This document shows, piece after piece, positions 34,464-45,114 of a stretch of 64,000 bases of DNA. The notes under the pieces were generated by a model that had not been told where the DNA came from, ran no database searches, and saw only the letters and a program-made list of their open reading frames with translations. Position 1 is the stretch's first letter; each line of letters starts with the position of its first letter. Both the position numbers and the translations under genes were made by a program. Source of the stretch: Gautieria morchelliformis (lineage: Eukaryota > Basidiomycota > Agaricomycetes > Gomphales > Gomphaceae); NCBI GenBank assembly GCA_015179125.1, contig WHVA01000451.1, positions 1 through 64,000 of the forward strand, read 5' to 3'.

Positions 34464-34779
34464 TGTAGATATATACACGCAGTAGTCTAAAGTAAGAGAA
34501 CTCAGTGAACGGGTGCTTCACTAAGTGTATGTGTATATCTACCTAAAGTAAGAGAACTATACACAATGATAAGCATGCTGTAGCCTCGAGCATAATACGA
34601 TACGTACCTCAGTGAACGGGTGCTTCACTGAGGTACACCTAACTACGGGTCTGATCTATATACTTGCTTCGGTCATTCAAGACCAAAGCTATTATCATTC
34701 TCCCTACTCTGATTGTCCGGTCGCGCCGTGCGCGGCCCTGCTGCGTTCTACGCTTACCCGTCATATCCTAACTCCAACA
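34464..34779 (-). repeat. 5' LTR of Copia element 2 (316 bp)
   Basis: On the minus strand it begins TGTTGGAGTTAGGATATG and ends CTACA, directly followed by the primer site. It has internal repeats with gtgaacgggtgcttcact at about 34505 and 34613. Confidence 0.85.
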
Positions 34780-35274
34780 GTTCGGTTCGTTTGTGCAAAA
34801 AGGTCGTTTGGAGTTTTTTGCAACGAACCGAGCTGTAAGAATTGAGGCACTCAGTTCGGTTCGGTTCGTTCGGCAACCTCTGGCCGGACTTGAAGACTTC
34901 ACCTTTTTTAGTGCTACGCTCCTTCGTTACCAACAACGAATCAGGAATATTATCTAGGTCATTTAACACGTCAAGTCCAAGTCGAGAACCCGCAGTTGAG
35001 CCCATGCTAGTAATCCCTTTGTTTTTTTAAATCCATTTTTGTGGTTTTCCTTCTTGCTCCTCAGGCCTCAAGGCCTCATACACTCGCGAACGAAGTGGCC
35101 AGTCGATAATTATCCTGTAAGTCGCTTGGCCGAGCAGCCGAGGGAAACGCTGTTCAAAACGAACTGAGCGAACTGCCCCAGGAGCAGTTCGTCCAGTTCG
35201 TTTGCTCAACGTCTGTTTCAGCTCGCTTGTGGTCGAACTCGAAAATTTCGACGCGCGACGAGACGAACCGAACT
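34779..35274. mobile_element. Candidate MITE pair with agttcggttcgt / acgaaccgaact ends
   Basis: Two adjacent units: 34779-34834 (agttcggttcgt...aacgaaccgagct) and 34853-35274 (agttcggttcggttcg...acgaaccgaact). The ends are inverted repeats, and both units are followed by taagaattgag. The inner part has no coding content. The small unit may be a nearly complete internal deletion of the larger kind. It sits directly against the LTR of Copia element 2. Confidence 0.55.
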
Positions 35275-35393
35275 AAGAATTGAGCAGCCCTTATGCAAAT
35301 CATGAGATGAACTTGAAGGGGCTACAAGCCGAGTGCGATGTCTATGGGATCGTCGGCGACCCTGACACAGGCAACAGATAATATGATGGGATC

Positions 35394-35890
35394 CTACGCC
35401 TGGAACTTCAAGTGGAAGGTGGGTGGCGCTGGACACCGTGAGCCTTGAAGCTTGAAGCTTGGGCGCTGAGGGCTGCCATAGATGATCGGATTGGTGGCCT
35501 TACTGTAAGTCCGATCGGAGTCACCAAGTAAGCACCCGTACTTACTTTCATCATACGCCACAGTTTGCCAAGTGGCAAGAGATGACAAAGTATTTGGATG
35601 TGGAAGCCGGGCCCGAGCCTGGAAAACACTAGCAACTTATATATATATATATATTCTGCAGCAACGACCGTTTGGATAAAGCAGTTGAGCTCATACATAA
35701 ATTTGTTGAGCGCTATCCGCCTCAGATTGTCAAACATTCCTTCGCCTCTCGACCCAAGGCAGTCGACTAAGAACATCTGGAAAGGCCAATCGGCCGCTTG
35801 ACGGAGCGCTCCACTATCCCGGAAGATCGTATTCTTCCTCACCGAGTCCCTGACATGCGTAATGGATTTAAACTCCGATGGGCGTAATTA
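35394..35890 (-). CDS. Uncharacterised coding fragment
   Basis: A minus-strand exon from about 35890 to 35665 reads ITHVRDSVRKNTIFRDSG, QAADWPFQMFLVDCLGS and NLRRIALNKFMYELNCFIQ without stops. A GTATATATAT donor follows (35660), and a further exon near 35625-35555 encodes LSSLATWQTVAYDES. I do not recognise the family. It could be a gene remnant. A (TA)n run at 35640-35654 sits in the intron. Confidence 0.35.
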
Positions 35891-36158
35891 GTCCCTTCCT
35901 AGCCGAGCTCGGCAGGGGACAAAACGCGCGTTCATGAGATGTTATGTAATTCTAGGTTAGCGCTGGACAGTGGAGACTGGTGTTGCCGCGGCGGTGAGGT
36001 GCGGAGGGAAACTCCAACATCCTGCCCGTCATTATATAAACCAGTTTACCAGTTTTATTCAGGTTTTCCACCCTGTGCCCAAGTCGGAGTGCCGTGCGGC
36101 GCCTCACGTCGTCTTTTTCCGACGTTCCGTCTACCACCCACCTCGAGCACTGCGCACG

Positions 36159-39100
36159 ATGAACACCGTTGAGGGCACTGTGACAGCACCGTAAGCCCAC
36201 GATCGCTTCTCTAGAGCCTAACTGTTCACTCCACCCCGAAGTATTCCTGCAGGAATCAAAGTTGCTGGAAAGACTCTTTCGTTTTGCGCTGCCTATTGCA
36301 TGCTAACTCTTGCCGATCGACAACAGGCCTGCAATGCAATCACCTTCCCAATGTCACGCTGTTCGGAAAGCGTCCTAGTCAGTTCTTCGTGAAACTCGTC
36401 GTCGATAAGGAGCCCCCCCAGAAGACTGCGTTTTCTGCGAGAGGCAATGCTGCCTCGTGGAACGAGCCATTCTATTTGTCCGTGAATTCCTGCGTTAGTG
36501 TCTCAATGTGATCTTAAATCCATCCACAGCTTCAACTTGACTCGGTCTTCTGTGTTGGAAATTGAAGTATATGCGCATCACACCATCCGACCTGATGATT
36601 TCATAGGCGGCACAAAGGAAAGCATTGAGTTTCTGCTTGCAGAAGGAGCAACTGGAGGTCAGCCTTTTTCGCTCATCGACGGAATGCATGCGTAATCATC
36701 GAACACAGCCGCCGTTGCTCGCAAACTGCAAAAACCAGATAAGGCAGGGAGGACGCATGAGGTTCAGACTGTCCTAGAGTTCACCATTTCGTCTTTCGCG
36801 ACGTCAGACGAGACGCGGGACACCCAGTTGGACGAAGCAGTTGGGGGAACGGAAGAGGCCGATAATACGAACACGGTGCCGTCCCCATTTGTTGTTGGAG
36901 GGCCTGGAGCCGATGCCGCCACTTCCACCCTCAATGCCCTCGAAACAATATCGGTGGCTTGGGATCCACTCCTGGACAAGGTCAAGCTGTTTACCGAGAT
37001 CGTGGATAAGGCCTCAGAGGTATAGTTCAAACGCCGGGGATCTCCCAGGTTATCTCATGGGCACGGTTTGTTTTATTCTAGGTCTATCCTTATGCAAAAA
37101 TGGCATGGTCTATCCTGGCTATTGCGCACAAGGTAGACATATCACATGCACCAGCTGGATAGATATATCTGACGTCTGGGCAGACGATCATTGCTCAGAA
37201 GGACCGGGACGATAGCATCAATGAGCTTGTGAAAACCGTTGGAGACACCTATACGTTCGTCCACTCGGCAGAGGCATTGAAGATAATTGATTTGCAAAAG
37301 CGAATTATCGTGTCTTTGACAACTGGCACGATACAGTGTAGTTACTTTATCCGTGACTATGCCAGAAACAAGGACTTCTGTATGTTTGTTCCCACGCTGT
37401 CAGGTGGCGATAGCCTTTGTTGACCGTCATTCAGGGAAAAGAACCGTAAAAAATCTAGTGTCGGATGTCGACTACAAGGTCAAACAATACCAGGAATCTT
37501 TCAGAAAACTCAAGCTGGAGTTACAACAGCATGCCGTGATTCACACTGAAATCACCGTACTACGTGTTCTAAATGTTGTCGAGGAAATCGGCGAGTTTTC
37601 TGATTCGGGGCCTTTCCCCAGGCTAATACACTTTGCAACCAGCCGGGGAAGTTCAACTGAATGACATGCCCCACGCACAGGGAGCTCGTTTCAATCCTAA
37701 AAAGGGATGCCTGCGGGGTACTCGGGAGAAAGTTATCGCGGAGATATGTGGGTGGGTCAACAAGGAGGATAGCGACGACACCCCCCGGATATTCTTCTTG
37801 CACGATGTGGCGGGTGCCGGCAAGTCGGCGATTGCTCACGAGGTCGCTAAACGATTTGATGGGCTCAAACGTCTCGGAACGTCGTATTGTTTTGATCGCG
37901 CTCGTCAGGCAGAATGCTCCCCCAGCAATGTCTTTAGCACAATTGCTCGTGGTCTAGCTGATCTGGATCCAGAACGCAAGGCAGCTTTATTAAACGTGAT
38001 TCGGGGGAATCGAGAACTTCGGACCACAATCGTGCCTAGTGAGCAGTTCAAGAGATTCATTCTAGGTCCCGCCCAGGGCCTAACCACCGTTGGACCGACG
38101 GTGATCGTCATTGATGCATTAGATGAGAGCGGTGACAGGGAATCTCGTCAGGCTCTCTTGTCTGTCCTTGGCAACGAAGCTGCAGAACTGCCGCCTAACT
38201 TCCGCGTCCTCATCACCTCCCGTGCCGAAGAAGACATCCAGGGCGCCCTTCTTGGGAAGAAGCATGTGCTTTCCATGTCCCTGAAGGATATTGACCCGAA
38301 CCCTGCCGATGACGTCGCCCGCTTTGTGGAAGATCAACTAAGTAACATTACGGACCTCGAACGCGAATGGCCCAACGATGGCTGGTGTCGATTATTAGCC
38401 GAGAAATCTGAAGGTCACTTTCAATGGGCGTTCACCGCTTGTCGATTTGTCAAAGGAGATGGGAAGGGTGGTCGGGATCCTGTTCAGCAGCTGCAGAAAC
38501 TTTTGGTCAAGAACCTCAGTGGGATGGATAACCTGTATCTCGGTATCCTCAAGCAGATATTCGGCGATGACGATGAATTGACGGACGATGTCAAGGATCG
38601 CTTTTGCTTGGTGATGGGCTGCATCCTGACTGCCAGAGAACCGCTCTCGATGTCTGCCCTGCAGAAATTGTGCAAGGAAGGCAACTCGGGTACCGAGGTT
38701 CAACGTATCGTTGGACCTATGGGTGCTCTGTTGAGCCTTCCTTCTCAAGAATCTGGCACAATCAGTCTGCTTCACGCGTCTTTTCGTGACTTCTTGACAG
38801 ATAGCGACCGGAGTCGACCATACGACATCAATCTATCTTCACACCGCGACGACCTTGCACTCTCATGCTTGCGCGTGATGAAGGATGAACTTCGTTTCAA
38901 CATTTGTCAGCTTGAAACTTCACATCTGCTCAACGAGGATGTCGTCGACTTGGGGACACGGACCAAGAAGTATATATCCCCACAACTTTCCTACTCTTGC
39001 CGTTTTTGGGCGGACCATGTTCGCGCCACCACCTTTACGCCGGGTATAAGTGCAAAGGTCAAGGAGTTCTTCGAGACTAGGCTACTCTACTGGCTGGAAG

Positions 39101-41258
39101 TTTTGAGTCTGATCAAGCAGGTACCCGATGCTTCAGCAGCGCTCTCGTCAATAATGGATTGGAGTCAGGTGAGTGCCCGAGTTGTTATGACCTCCGACGT
39201 GAGTCTAATGAACTTCAGGATAATGACACTACAGCATTCGTACGGGATACCCGCGAGTTTGTACGTGCGTTTGGGAGTGTAATCTCTCAAAGTGCTCCCC
39301 ATCTCTATTTGTCGGCACTCCCGTTTGCACCTGAACGGTCGAAACTATGCGAGACTTACCTCTCACAATTTCCAAAGCTGCTGCGCGTCGAGACCGGGAA
39401 GGCGACGACGTGGCCACTGATTCAAACCGTTCTGGTAGGCCACACGTACGCCGTGACGTCGGTGGCGTTCTCGCAGGACGGCAAGCGCATCGTCTCCGGG
39501 TCTGATGACAACACGATCCGTTTGTGGAATGCAGACACCGGAGAGGTCATTTCAGCACCATTCGAAGGGAACACCCGCCGCGTCACGTCAGTGGCGTTCT
39601 CGCACGACGGCAAGCGCATCGTCTCCGGGTCTTATGACAAGATGATCCGTGTGTGGAATGCAGACACTGGGGAGGCCATTTCAGCACCATTCGAAGGCCA
39701 CACCCACATCGTCACGTCGGTGGCGTTCTCGCATGACTGCAAGCGCATCGTCTCCGGGTCTTATGACAAGACGATCCATGTATGGAATGCAGACACCGGG
39801 GAGGCCATTTCAGCACCATTCGAAGGCCACACCCACATCGTCACATCGGTGGCGTTCTCGCAAGACGGCAAGCGCATCGTCTCTGGGTCTCGTGACAAGA
39901 CGATCCGTGTGTGGGATGCAGACACTGGGGAGGCTATTTCAGCACCATTCGAAGGCCATACCGACTGCGTCACGTCGGTGGCGTTCTCACACGATGGCAA
40001 GCGCATCAGCTCTGGGTCTTATGACAAGACGATCCGTGTGTGGAATGCAGACACCGGGGAGGCCATTTCAGAACCATTCCAACGCCACACTCACATCATC
40101 ACGTCGGTGGCGTTCTCTCACGACGGCAAGCGCATCGTCTCCGGGTCTTATGACAAGACGATCCGTGTGTGGAATGCAGACACCGGGGAGGCCATTTCAG
40201 CACCATTCGAAGGCCACACCGACTGCGTCACGTCGGTGGTGTTCTCGCACGACGGCAAGCGCATTGTCTCCGGGTCTCGTGACAAGACGATCCGTGTGTG
40301 GAATGCAGACATCGGGGAAGCCTCAGCACCATTCGAAGGCCACACCGACTGCGTCACGTCGGTGGCGTTCTCGCATGACTGCAAGCGCATCGTCTCCGGG
40401 TCTTGTGACAAGACGATCCATGTATGGAATGCAGACACCGGGGAGGCCATTTCAGCACCATTCGAAGGCCACACCCACATCGTCACATCGGTGGCGTTCT
40501 CGCAAGACGGCAAGTGCATCGTCTCCGGGTCTTATGACAAGACGATCCGTGTGTGGAATGCAGATACAGGGGAGGCCATTTCAGCACCTTTCGAAGGCCA
40601 CACCGACAGCGTCACGTCGGTGGCGTTCTCACATGACTGCAAGCGCATCGTCTCCGGGTCTTATGACAAGACGATCCGTGTGTGGAATGCAGACACCGGG
40701 GAGGCCATTTCAGCACCATTCGAAGGCCACACCAGCCGCGTCACGTCAGTGGCGTTCTCGCACGATGGCGAGCGCATTGTCTCCGGGTCTCGTGACAACA
40801 CGATCCGTGTGTGGAATGCAGACACCGAGGAGGCCATTTCAGCACCATTCGAAGGCCACACCAGCCGCGTCACGTCAGTGGCGTTCTCGCACGATGGCAA
40901 GCGCATCGTCTCTGGGTCTCGTGACAAGACGATCCGTGTGTGGAATGCAGACACCGGGGAGACCATTTCAGCACCTTTCGAAGGCCACACCCACATCGTC
41001 ACATCGGTGGCGTTCTCGCAAGACGGCAAGTGCATCGTCTCCGGGTCTTATGACAAGACGATCCGTGTGTGGAATGCAGATACAGGGGAGGCCATTTCAG
41101 CACCTTTCGAAGGCCACACCGACAGCGTCACGTCGGTGGCGTTCTCGCACGACGGCAAGTGCATCGTCTCCGGGTCTGAAGACAAGATGATCCGTGTGTG
41201 GAAAGCCGACACTGGGGAGCTCATTTCAGCACCATTCGCAGGTCAGGCTAGTCAGTAG
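36159..41258 (+). CDS. STAND/NLR-like protein: C2 - helical linker - NACHT - 14 WD40 repeats
   Basis: Signal-transducing ATPase with the build of fungal non-self recognition proteins (relatives of HET-D/HET-E). An N-terminal C2-like domain is in about 36310-36660 (LPNVTLFGKRPSQFFVKL, SSVLEIEVYAHHTIRPDDFIG shown in part as EIEVYAHHTIRP). A helical linker follows (VYPYAKMAWSILAIAHK, YFIRDYARNKDF, VDYKVKQYQESF) across short exons to 37590. The NACHT frame 37651-39168 has Walker A HDVAGAGKSAI, Walker B TVIVIDALDES and VLITSRAEED. A 50-nt intron (39169-39218) joins it to the WD40 part, which ends at 41258. Introns at about 36476-36530, 36660-36711 and 37022-37080 fit GT..AG. One near 37591-37650 seems GC..AG. 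All catalytic motifs are intact and the last two exons are open. The first exon (ATG at 36159) is a guess. Confidence 0.85.
39418..41240 (+). repeat. 14 tandem WD40 repeats, 129 bp (43 aa) each
   Basis: Each unit reads about PFEGHTxxVTSVAFSHDGKR then IVSGSxDKTIRVWNADTGEA. Units are nearly identical in DNA, except for the two residues after GHT (YA, RR, HI, DC, DS, SR), the residue between GS and D (D, Y, R, C, E), and H/Q plus G/C around the Asp. Unit 7 lacks one codon. High identity with changes focused at a few surface positions is known for HNWD repeats of fungal NLRs. Confidence 0.95.
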
Positions 41259-42338
41259 CTATTATCTTTATTTGTCGGAACACGACGACAATGGCTAATA
41301 TCCTTTGCACAGCTACACGGCCTGGGTTTCGACAGGACTCATGGCTAGAAAATGGCTGGTCACTCAACTCGCCCTCAGAACTTTTATTCTGGGTCCCACC
41401 CTGGTCTCAGTTAGGTTTGTGGTGGCCAGCGAATACTGCTGTCATTGGGAAGGGGTCCACAAGGCTTGATCTCAGCCGGTTTGAGCATGGGACTTCATGG
41501 ATGCAGTGCAGAGAGGCCCCATAGGTTTCCCAGGGCAAATACTCATTGACACATATATTGCACCTCCTGCTATCATAGTAATTTAACTTCTGGCATATTG
41601 TACACACATCAAAAGGGGCTTTCCTGCAACTTTGATTGCCCTTATTGCTGCAGGAATGCTTCAGGGTGGAGAGTCAAGGATTGGGTTACTAGAGAAGTGA
41701 TTGTGGACTTACACTATGGTGCCCTTACAGTTGTTCAGCCTGCCCCCTGCAGTGGTCTTTGATATGGAAGGTACATGATGTGGAAGGTACATGATCAGGA
41801 GAAAGACAGACTTGCTGAAGTATGAGGGTGTTTTACCTTAGGCCCATGGGATTACCAGGCCCTCCCATCCACATACTATTGTTAGTTAGCATGCTGTAGC
41901 AGCATATGCAGGGGGTGATTAGATAATTTGGCTGAGCGACTTGGAAGTTGATAGAAAAGGAAATAGCCAATTATGCAATCAGAGATGGGTGGAGATCTGC
42001 TCACATAGGGTGGATGGTGGGAATGGAACTTTGGTCCATCAGGCAAGTTGTAGATGCATGAGCATCTGAGTATTGATTATTGTATAAGATTTAGTGTGCA
42101 TGGTAACTCAACTGTTCACCAGTGGATGAAGTGTGGATGAAGTGGTGAGGAACAGGTTGGGCATCAAATGCTTGCAGCTTTGGAAAAGCTCGCCGACAAT
42201 GGACTTGGTGGTGGAGGAAGTTTTTTGCACTTTTTCTTTTTTTTTCCAATTTTATCACACTTTTTTTGGATTGAGAAAGTTTTAAAAAACACTAAAAAAT
42301 TTTGGAAAATCTTTACAGTTTTTTGAACAGTATTTCAG
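41259..42338. other. No gene recognised
   Basis: Decayed coding-like segments (for example around 41620-41720) with many stops. 42225-42330 is T- and A-rich. Nothing can be named. Confidence 0.4.
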
Positions 42339-42354
42339 ATGAGAAAATTCTTCT

Positions 42355-42896
42355 ATGCCTCCATCCAGTGTAAGGGAACACCTCCCAATGAGCATAGCGG
42401 CCCCCAAGGATTGTTGCAAGAGCACCCTCTTACATCGCTGGTGCAAGGTTTGGTCTCAATCCCCTTGCCATCAAAACATATCCAAGGTGGACTCGACAAT
42501 GCCAAACTGGAAGGTCTACAGGATGCTTAGCTCCTTATCGTGCCGCGCCACCAGCATTATCGTCCAACTGCGTACAGGACATGTCTCCCTTGACCTCTTC
42601 CTAAAAAAGATTAACGCAGTACTGGACTCAGCCCTATGCAAGCGTTGCCGGCAACCCGAAACAGTAGCGCATTACCTGAAACTCTGTAAGCGGTTCGCTA
42701 ACCAGCGAGATTGACTTCGCTGCAAGGCTAGCTGGCAAGGCCAGCCACTCAATCCCGCGTCTGCTGGGAGACCCCAAAGTTATTCCTGCGACCCTACGGT
42801 ACATACAAGACACCGGACGCTTCGAAAAGTATACCGACATAGACCCCCCATCATAAGCCCTCCTCGAGTCCCTGGATTGCCCACTACACTTGACTA
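42355..42896 (+). pseudogene. LINE (Tad-like) ORF2 C-terminal fragment
   Basis: The frame 42355-42714 carries CRATSIIVQLRTGHVSLD and CKRCRQPETVAHYLKLCKRF. This is the C-terminal zinc-binding segment (C-x2-C...H-x4-C) that follows RNase H in fungal LINE polyproteins. A frame change follows and coding resemblance continues with LLGDPKVIPATLRYIQDTGRF to about 42880. The reverse transcriptase part is missing upstream, which suggests a 5'-truncated insertion. The end is interrupted by the TIR element starting at 42897. Confidence 0.75.
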
Positions 42897-43199
42897 CACT
42901 GCAGTAACTCAGGGCACTTAATATAAGTACATTACACACCAATTTTTCAGTGCCCAAGTTACTGATAATAAGTACCCGGGGAGCAGATTTTTGATGCTTC
43001 CTCTCGACAAGCTGGGTACCGAAATCTAGTAGCTAGAATGTCCGCTTTCAGCATCCTAGAACACTGATTTTCGGCTCTTAAGTTACTTATAAATGCCGCT
43101 TTAGAACACAATAAAACAGTGCTTTCTATTACTGAAAAGACACTTGGAGATACATAGATTGAAAGCTATGTCCCAACCAACCCAACCTCAATGCTCTCG

Positions 43200-43900
43200 G
43201 TGCAATACAAACTCGTCTCCCTCCGCCGCTAACTGCCCGTCTTCCGACCCAGGACACGTATAATGATGTCGCCTGCCTCCCAGTCCGGGATCTCGTTGCC
43301 CTCGCCCTCAAACACGAACTCGCTGCCCTTGGCAAGGCCCACAGAGACGTTGAGCGTGTAGTACTGCGTGTGCAGAACGAGCACGTGGGATACGTCTGGA
43401 GTGCGAGTTGGAGGCGGCTGCTGAGCCGCGGAAGTGGTCGCAGAGGATTCGTTGATTATGAATTGGATACCGAGTCGCAGGATCACAAGAAAGGGAGATG
43501 AAAGCCGAAGGAAGGATCGGAATGGGCATCGAAAGCGTAATCATCAGAGCAGAAATCACGCAAAGATGATGTATGGAACCTATGTTGATCTCCGCACCCT
43601 TGTACCTATCCTCGAGGTTCACTTCAAAGTCGCTTGTCATTGTGGGCCCGTGGCAGGCTCCCTGTTGTTGGGCTGCAGTGTCACGGGATCACAAGTGCCA
43701 TGAATGATATGGCACATGAGTATGAGGAGTTATTATACGGTAAAGTATCATATTGAGTGTGCAGAACGATAAATTAACAATGAGTTGGACTCACGTCTGC
43801 CACCACCGAAGGATGAAACATGTCGAAGGGGGGCATGCTGGCCGCCTTCATGGCTCAGGCCTTCCTGGATGAGGGGAAGGGTAATATTTGTCAGTTCACG
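43200..43900 (-). pseudogene. DnaJ/Hsp40 of the ER type (Scj1/ERdj3-like), fragment
   Basis: Minus-strand pieces in DnaJ order. HEGGQHA followed by PFDMF-like sequence near 43835 is the Gly/Phe region. GPTMTSDFEVNLEDRYKGAE (43650-43590) is the start of the C-terminal domain. QRILCDHFRGSAAAS (near 43460) is the first Cys motif of the zinc-finger region. HTQYYTLNVSVGLAKGSEFV and FEGEGNEIPDWEAGDIIIRV (43375-43250) are C-terminal domain II. Frame changes occur at about 43840 and 43400, most of the Cys-rich repeats are missing, and the J domain was not found. The family acts as an Hsp70 co-chaperone. This copy cannot. Confidence 0.7.
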
Positions 43901-44139
43901 TCCAGGAAAGTATAAGTCGATAAGTGACAGAGAAAGTAAAGGAAAGGGAGCGCGAAGAACAATGGCAAGTGCGAATTGCAACACGTATCCCCATGTGGAT
44001 CATAAATGCCGTGTTTCTGTCCAAAAAAAGAAATACGGTGTTGAGTTAAGGAATAGTAGAGATGCTCATGGGCGCACCTGGGGACCTGACAGGACTTCGC
44101 ATGGTGGAAGGATCGGAATGTGAGCATGCGAGCGAGGCA

Positions 44140-44380
44140 GGTAGCGTGGTTCCCGATACTTGGGACAGCCCAGCCCCCACACTCACCTCTCACAACCTCC
44201 ACATGAGTGCGAGAGCGGGAGCATTGCAAGAGCAAGGGCAGCTGAGGGGTCATATCGGCGAGAGCGAGGGTGGGAGTGGTCTATTGCGTACGAGCAGCCG
44301 AGGGGACATATTGCGAGAGCAAGACCCTGAGCGCAAGAGTGAGAGTTGAGTTGAGTGCGAGAACGAGAGCGGCAAAGGGA
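44140..44380. repeat. Degenerate gagagcgagag / gaggggacatattgcgagagc repeats
   Basis: Purine-rich units such as cgagagcgagggtgggag and gcagccgaggggacatattg recur about every 50 bp. Inside the candidate TIR element; no coding content. Confidence 0.6.
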
Positions 44381-45114
44381 CATATAGCAGTAATATTATT
44401 GAGTATATGCATATTATTTTCAATCAAAGAGTACTTTACCGGGAGGCACCCTCTGAACCGCCACGGTTTTATCCAATCTCGCGAACAACTCCCCGCACCA
44501 GGGTCCTGCGCCAGCTGTGGCTATTTCTAATAAACTGTAGATAATTAGTATAATGGAATAAAAAAGAATCAAGACTCACTATCATTGTAAGAAGAGCTTC
44601 TTGAGGCGGGTGGTGAGCGGCGATCACGCGAAAACATCACGATTATTCACATACTCTTCTTCCTGGCACCCTCCAACATAACCTTATTACGCGTGGACAC
44701 GATCGAAAATTTGATGAGGGTAAGTGTTAGTTTGTTTTCCTTTGGTCGTGATCATGGTGGGAGGAAAGGAGTTGTAATTCAGTTGGGTCGGCGATTGAAA
44801 TCACTTGTGAAAATTTGGACACGACACCTCCCTGTTGTCACGCGACAGCTCATGCTCGCGTTTGCCCCACCACTCGCACGATCACTCAGCTCGCACGCCA
44901 CAAACATCCTTGTGCATGGACATGCAAGCTTTTTTTTTTTTTTTTTTTCATGTACTTGCATGTTTTTAGTAGCTGAAAATCAGTGCTCAAAAACACTTAT
45001 TATCAGTTATATTCAAAATGACGTTTGAACACTTATTTGTCAGTGCTCAAAGGTACTGATTATTGCCGCTTGTGTAAAAGGTACCGAAATTTAATGTCGG
45101 AGTTTTCTACAGTG

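Larger units (their letters stand above)
32640..34779 (-). mobile_element. Copia element 2, 3'-truncated
   Basis: A 5' LTR (34779-34464), primer site, gag, protease and half of integrase are present on the minus strand. The sequence leaves the element near 32640 inside integrase, and no RT, RNase H or 3' LTR follows. Confidence 0.9.
42897..45114. mobile_element. Candidate CACTG-ended TIR element carrying a DnaJ gene fragment
   Basis: The left end cactgcagtaactcagg (42897) and the right end, read in reverse, cactgtagaaaactccg (45114) are imperfect inverted repeats. A second shared block lies further inside: acactgattttcggct near 43061, and reversed gcactgattttcagct near 44983. The bases acta flank both ends (42893-42896 and 45115-45118), a plausible short target duplication. 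The ends recall CACTA-type transposons (3-bp duplications), but no transposase is present. The interior holds the DnaJ fragment and simple repeats. Confidence 0.55.

Noticed and set aside
39649..41190. A 513-residue open frame in another frame of the WD40 array, plus minus-strand frames there
   Set aside because: They arise because the 129-bp unit happens to lack stops in these frames. The sequence is basic low-complexity repeat with no family match, while the WD40 frame is clearly the real one.
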